DNA from: Flavisolibacter tropicus
Lineage (GTDB): Bacteria > Bacteroidota > Bacteroidia > Chitinophagales > Chitinophagaceae
NCBI RefSeq assembly: GCF_001644645.1
Contig: NZ_CP011390.1
Span: 4,212,001-4,276,000, forward strand
Direction of reading: 5' to 3'
Length of the DNA: 64,000 bases
The position numbers and the translations under genes are program-made. A model generated the notes under the pieces. The model did not search any database, was not told the DNA's origin, and saw only the letters and a list, made by a program, of their open reading frames with translations. How positions within the stretch are numbered: the stretch's first letter is position 1; each line of letters opens with the position of its first letter. Below are positions 63,169-64,000 of this stretch, one piece after another.

Positions 63169-64000
63169 ATGAAACGCGCTTTTTCTGTTTTATTGCTTCT
63201 TATTTCTTGTACTGTTTTATTATCCAACTGTAAAAAAGATAAAGAGGATATTAATACTGATGAAGTACGGCTCCAAGCTGTTGAAACAAAGCAAAGTAAC
63301 GGAGACATACACAAGCTCTTTTTTGATTATGATGCCAACGGCCGAATAATTAAAATAAGATCAGGCAGAAATAATGAAACACCAACCACTAACTTTATTA
63401 TTACGTATTCAGGTAACGAGATATTGATACCCGTTACTGTCTCGGATGATGAATTAAATACCATAAAAGACACCATACGGCTATTGCTGAATGCTGACCA
63501 ACAAGTAATTAAAAGAATGTATCATGGTTTTCATGAGTTTAAGGCACCCACTTTCACCCCCCAACGTACTAACATCTACGATACCACCACATACTCATAT
63601 GATGCGGCTGGACTGGTAAAACAAGAGACTCACGGCGGCTTAGATACTTCATGGTATAATCCAGGTGTAGAAACAATTATGGTATCGCGGACAGCGGGAT
63701 TTACGAATTATTCTATAAAGGACGGTAATATCATAAGCACTAAAAAAGAAGTAACGTCTTCAGGTTACGCCAAACAAGGGGGAATTGTGAGTACGGGCAA
63801 AAGCAGCAACGAGACCACTCACGCATTTGAGTATGCAAAAGCCTATCCCAATAAAATAGATTTTAAGAATGCAGCTATTTTAAATGAGTTACAGCTGGTC
63901 TTTCCACCAATAAATAAGAATCTGCGTAATGTACCCGAAAAGATATTGGTTACTGATATAACGAAAAATGGTAATGGAAACATTACTTCATCAAATAGTT
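63169..64000 (+). CDS. Lipoprotein with YD-like repeats (3' end missing)
   Basis: A frame of 277 codons without stop runs off the window. It starts MKRAFSVLLLLISCTVLLSNC, with lipobox L-S-N-C (Cys21) and KKDKED after it, the usual Bacteroidota lipoprotein start. The mature part has FFDYDANGRIIKIRSG and TYSYDAAGLVKQETHG, words like YD/RHS-type or DUF4595-like beta-hairpin repeats. A promoter precedes it. Function unknown. Confidence 0.8.
   Translation, partial: MKRAFSVLLLLISCTVLLSNCKKDKEDINTDEVRLQAVETKQSNGDIHKLFFDYDANGRIIKIRSGRNNETPTTNFIITYSGNEILIPVTVSDDELNTIKDTIRLLLNADQQVIKRMYHGFHEFKAPTFTPQRTNIYDTTTYSYDAAGLVKQETHGGLDTSWYNPGVETIMVSRTAGFTNYSIKDGNIISTKKEVTSSGYAKQGGIVSTGKSSNETTHAFEYAKAYPNKIDFKNAAILNELQLVFPPINKNLRNVPEKILVTDITKNGNGNITSSNS

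Noticed and set aside
1..64000. tRNA, rRNA or tmRNA genes
   Set aside because: I scanned the gaps for T-loop and cloverleaf words and found none; a covariance search would be decisive.

Overview
The window looks like chromosomal DNA of a Bacteroidota bacterium, most likely a Chitinophagaceae-type soil or sediment member. The evidence is three SusC/SusD outer-membrane pairs, an ECF sigma/FecR/TonB-receptor/DUF4249 cassette, LytS/LytTR-type signalling, many lipoproteins with short lipoboxes, and promoters of the Bacteroidetes TTTG-N19-TAnnTTTG type. The family-level placement is inference; no rRNA is present.

Layout. 1-2233: the mreBCD cell-shape operon (mreB cut by the window edge). 2249-5208: a small lipoprotein, an alpha/beta hydrolase, a repeat-filled kilobase, then rpmH-rnpA-yidD. 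5400-6008: Mn-type superoxide dismutase. 6218-20709: three SusC/SusD nutrient-uptake pairs; the second and third are tandem paralogues. 21003-30330: single genes (tadA, hydrolase, GNAT acetyltransferase, an M61 protease, small membrane proteins, a TPR protein, a VOC protein). 30392-33906: secreted cupin, DASS anion transporter, lipoprotein carbonic anhydrase. 35015-41468: mostly reverse-strand metabolic hydrolases. 41659-43288: an intact IS1182-type insertion sequence beside a run of small reverse-strand orphan genes (43310-45066). 45279-50222: sigma factor, anti-sigma factor, TonB receptor and DUF4249 lipoprotein, a cell-surface signalling and uptake unit. 50576-62991: serine hydrolase, histidine kinase/response regulator pair, then a reverse-strand series (TraB/GumN, TlpA thioredoxin, GNAT, transglutaminase-like, GH13, esterase, VOC, hydrolase). 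63169-64000: a lipoprotein running off the window.

The most unusual content is between the genes. At least a dozen intergenic loci hold imperfect arrays phased at 7 bases. Their heptads change theme along the array and recur at distant loci, often in the other orientation, and several fold into long hairpins. A second element, present twice in opposite orientation (about 3440-3720 and 34485-34710), has a conserved head followed by an array phased at 11 bases. Further families of hairpin repeats (called R, E, D and S here) sit mainly just 3' of reverse-strand genes, and three loci share one terminator hairpin. The two E copies keep a long stem although the stem bases differ, and they follow two consecutive orphan genes in a cassette-like order. 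No phage, CRISPR array, tRNA, rRNA or recognised defence system was found.
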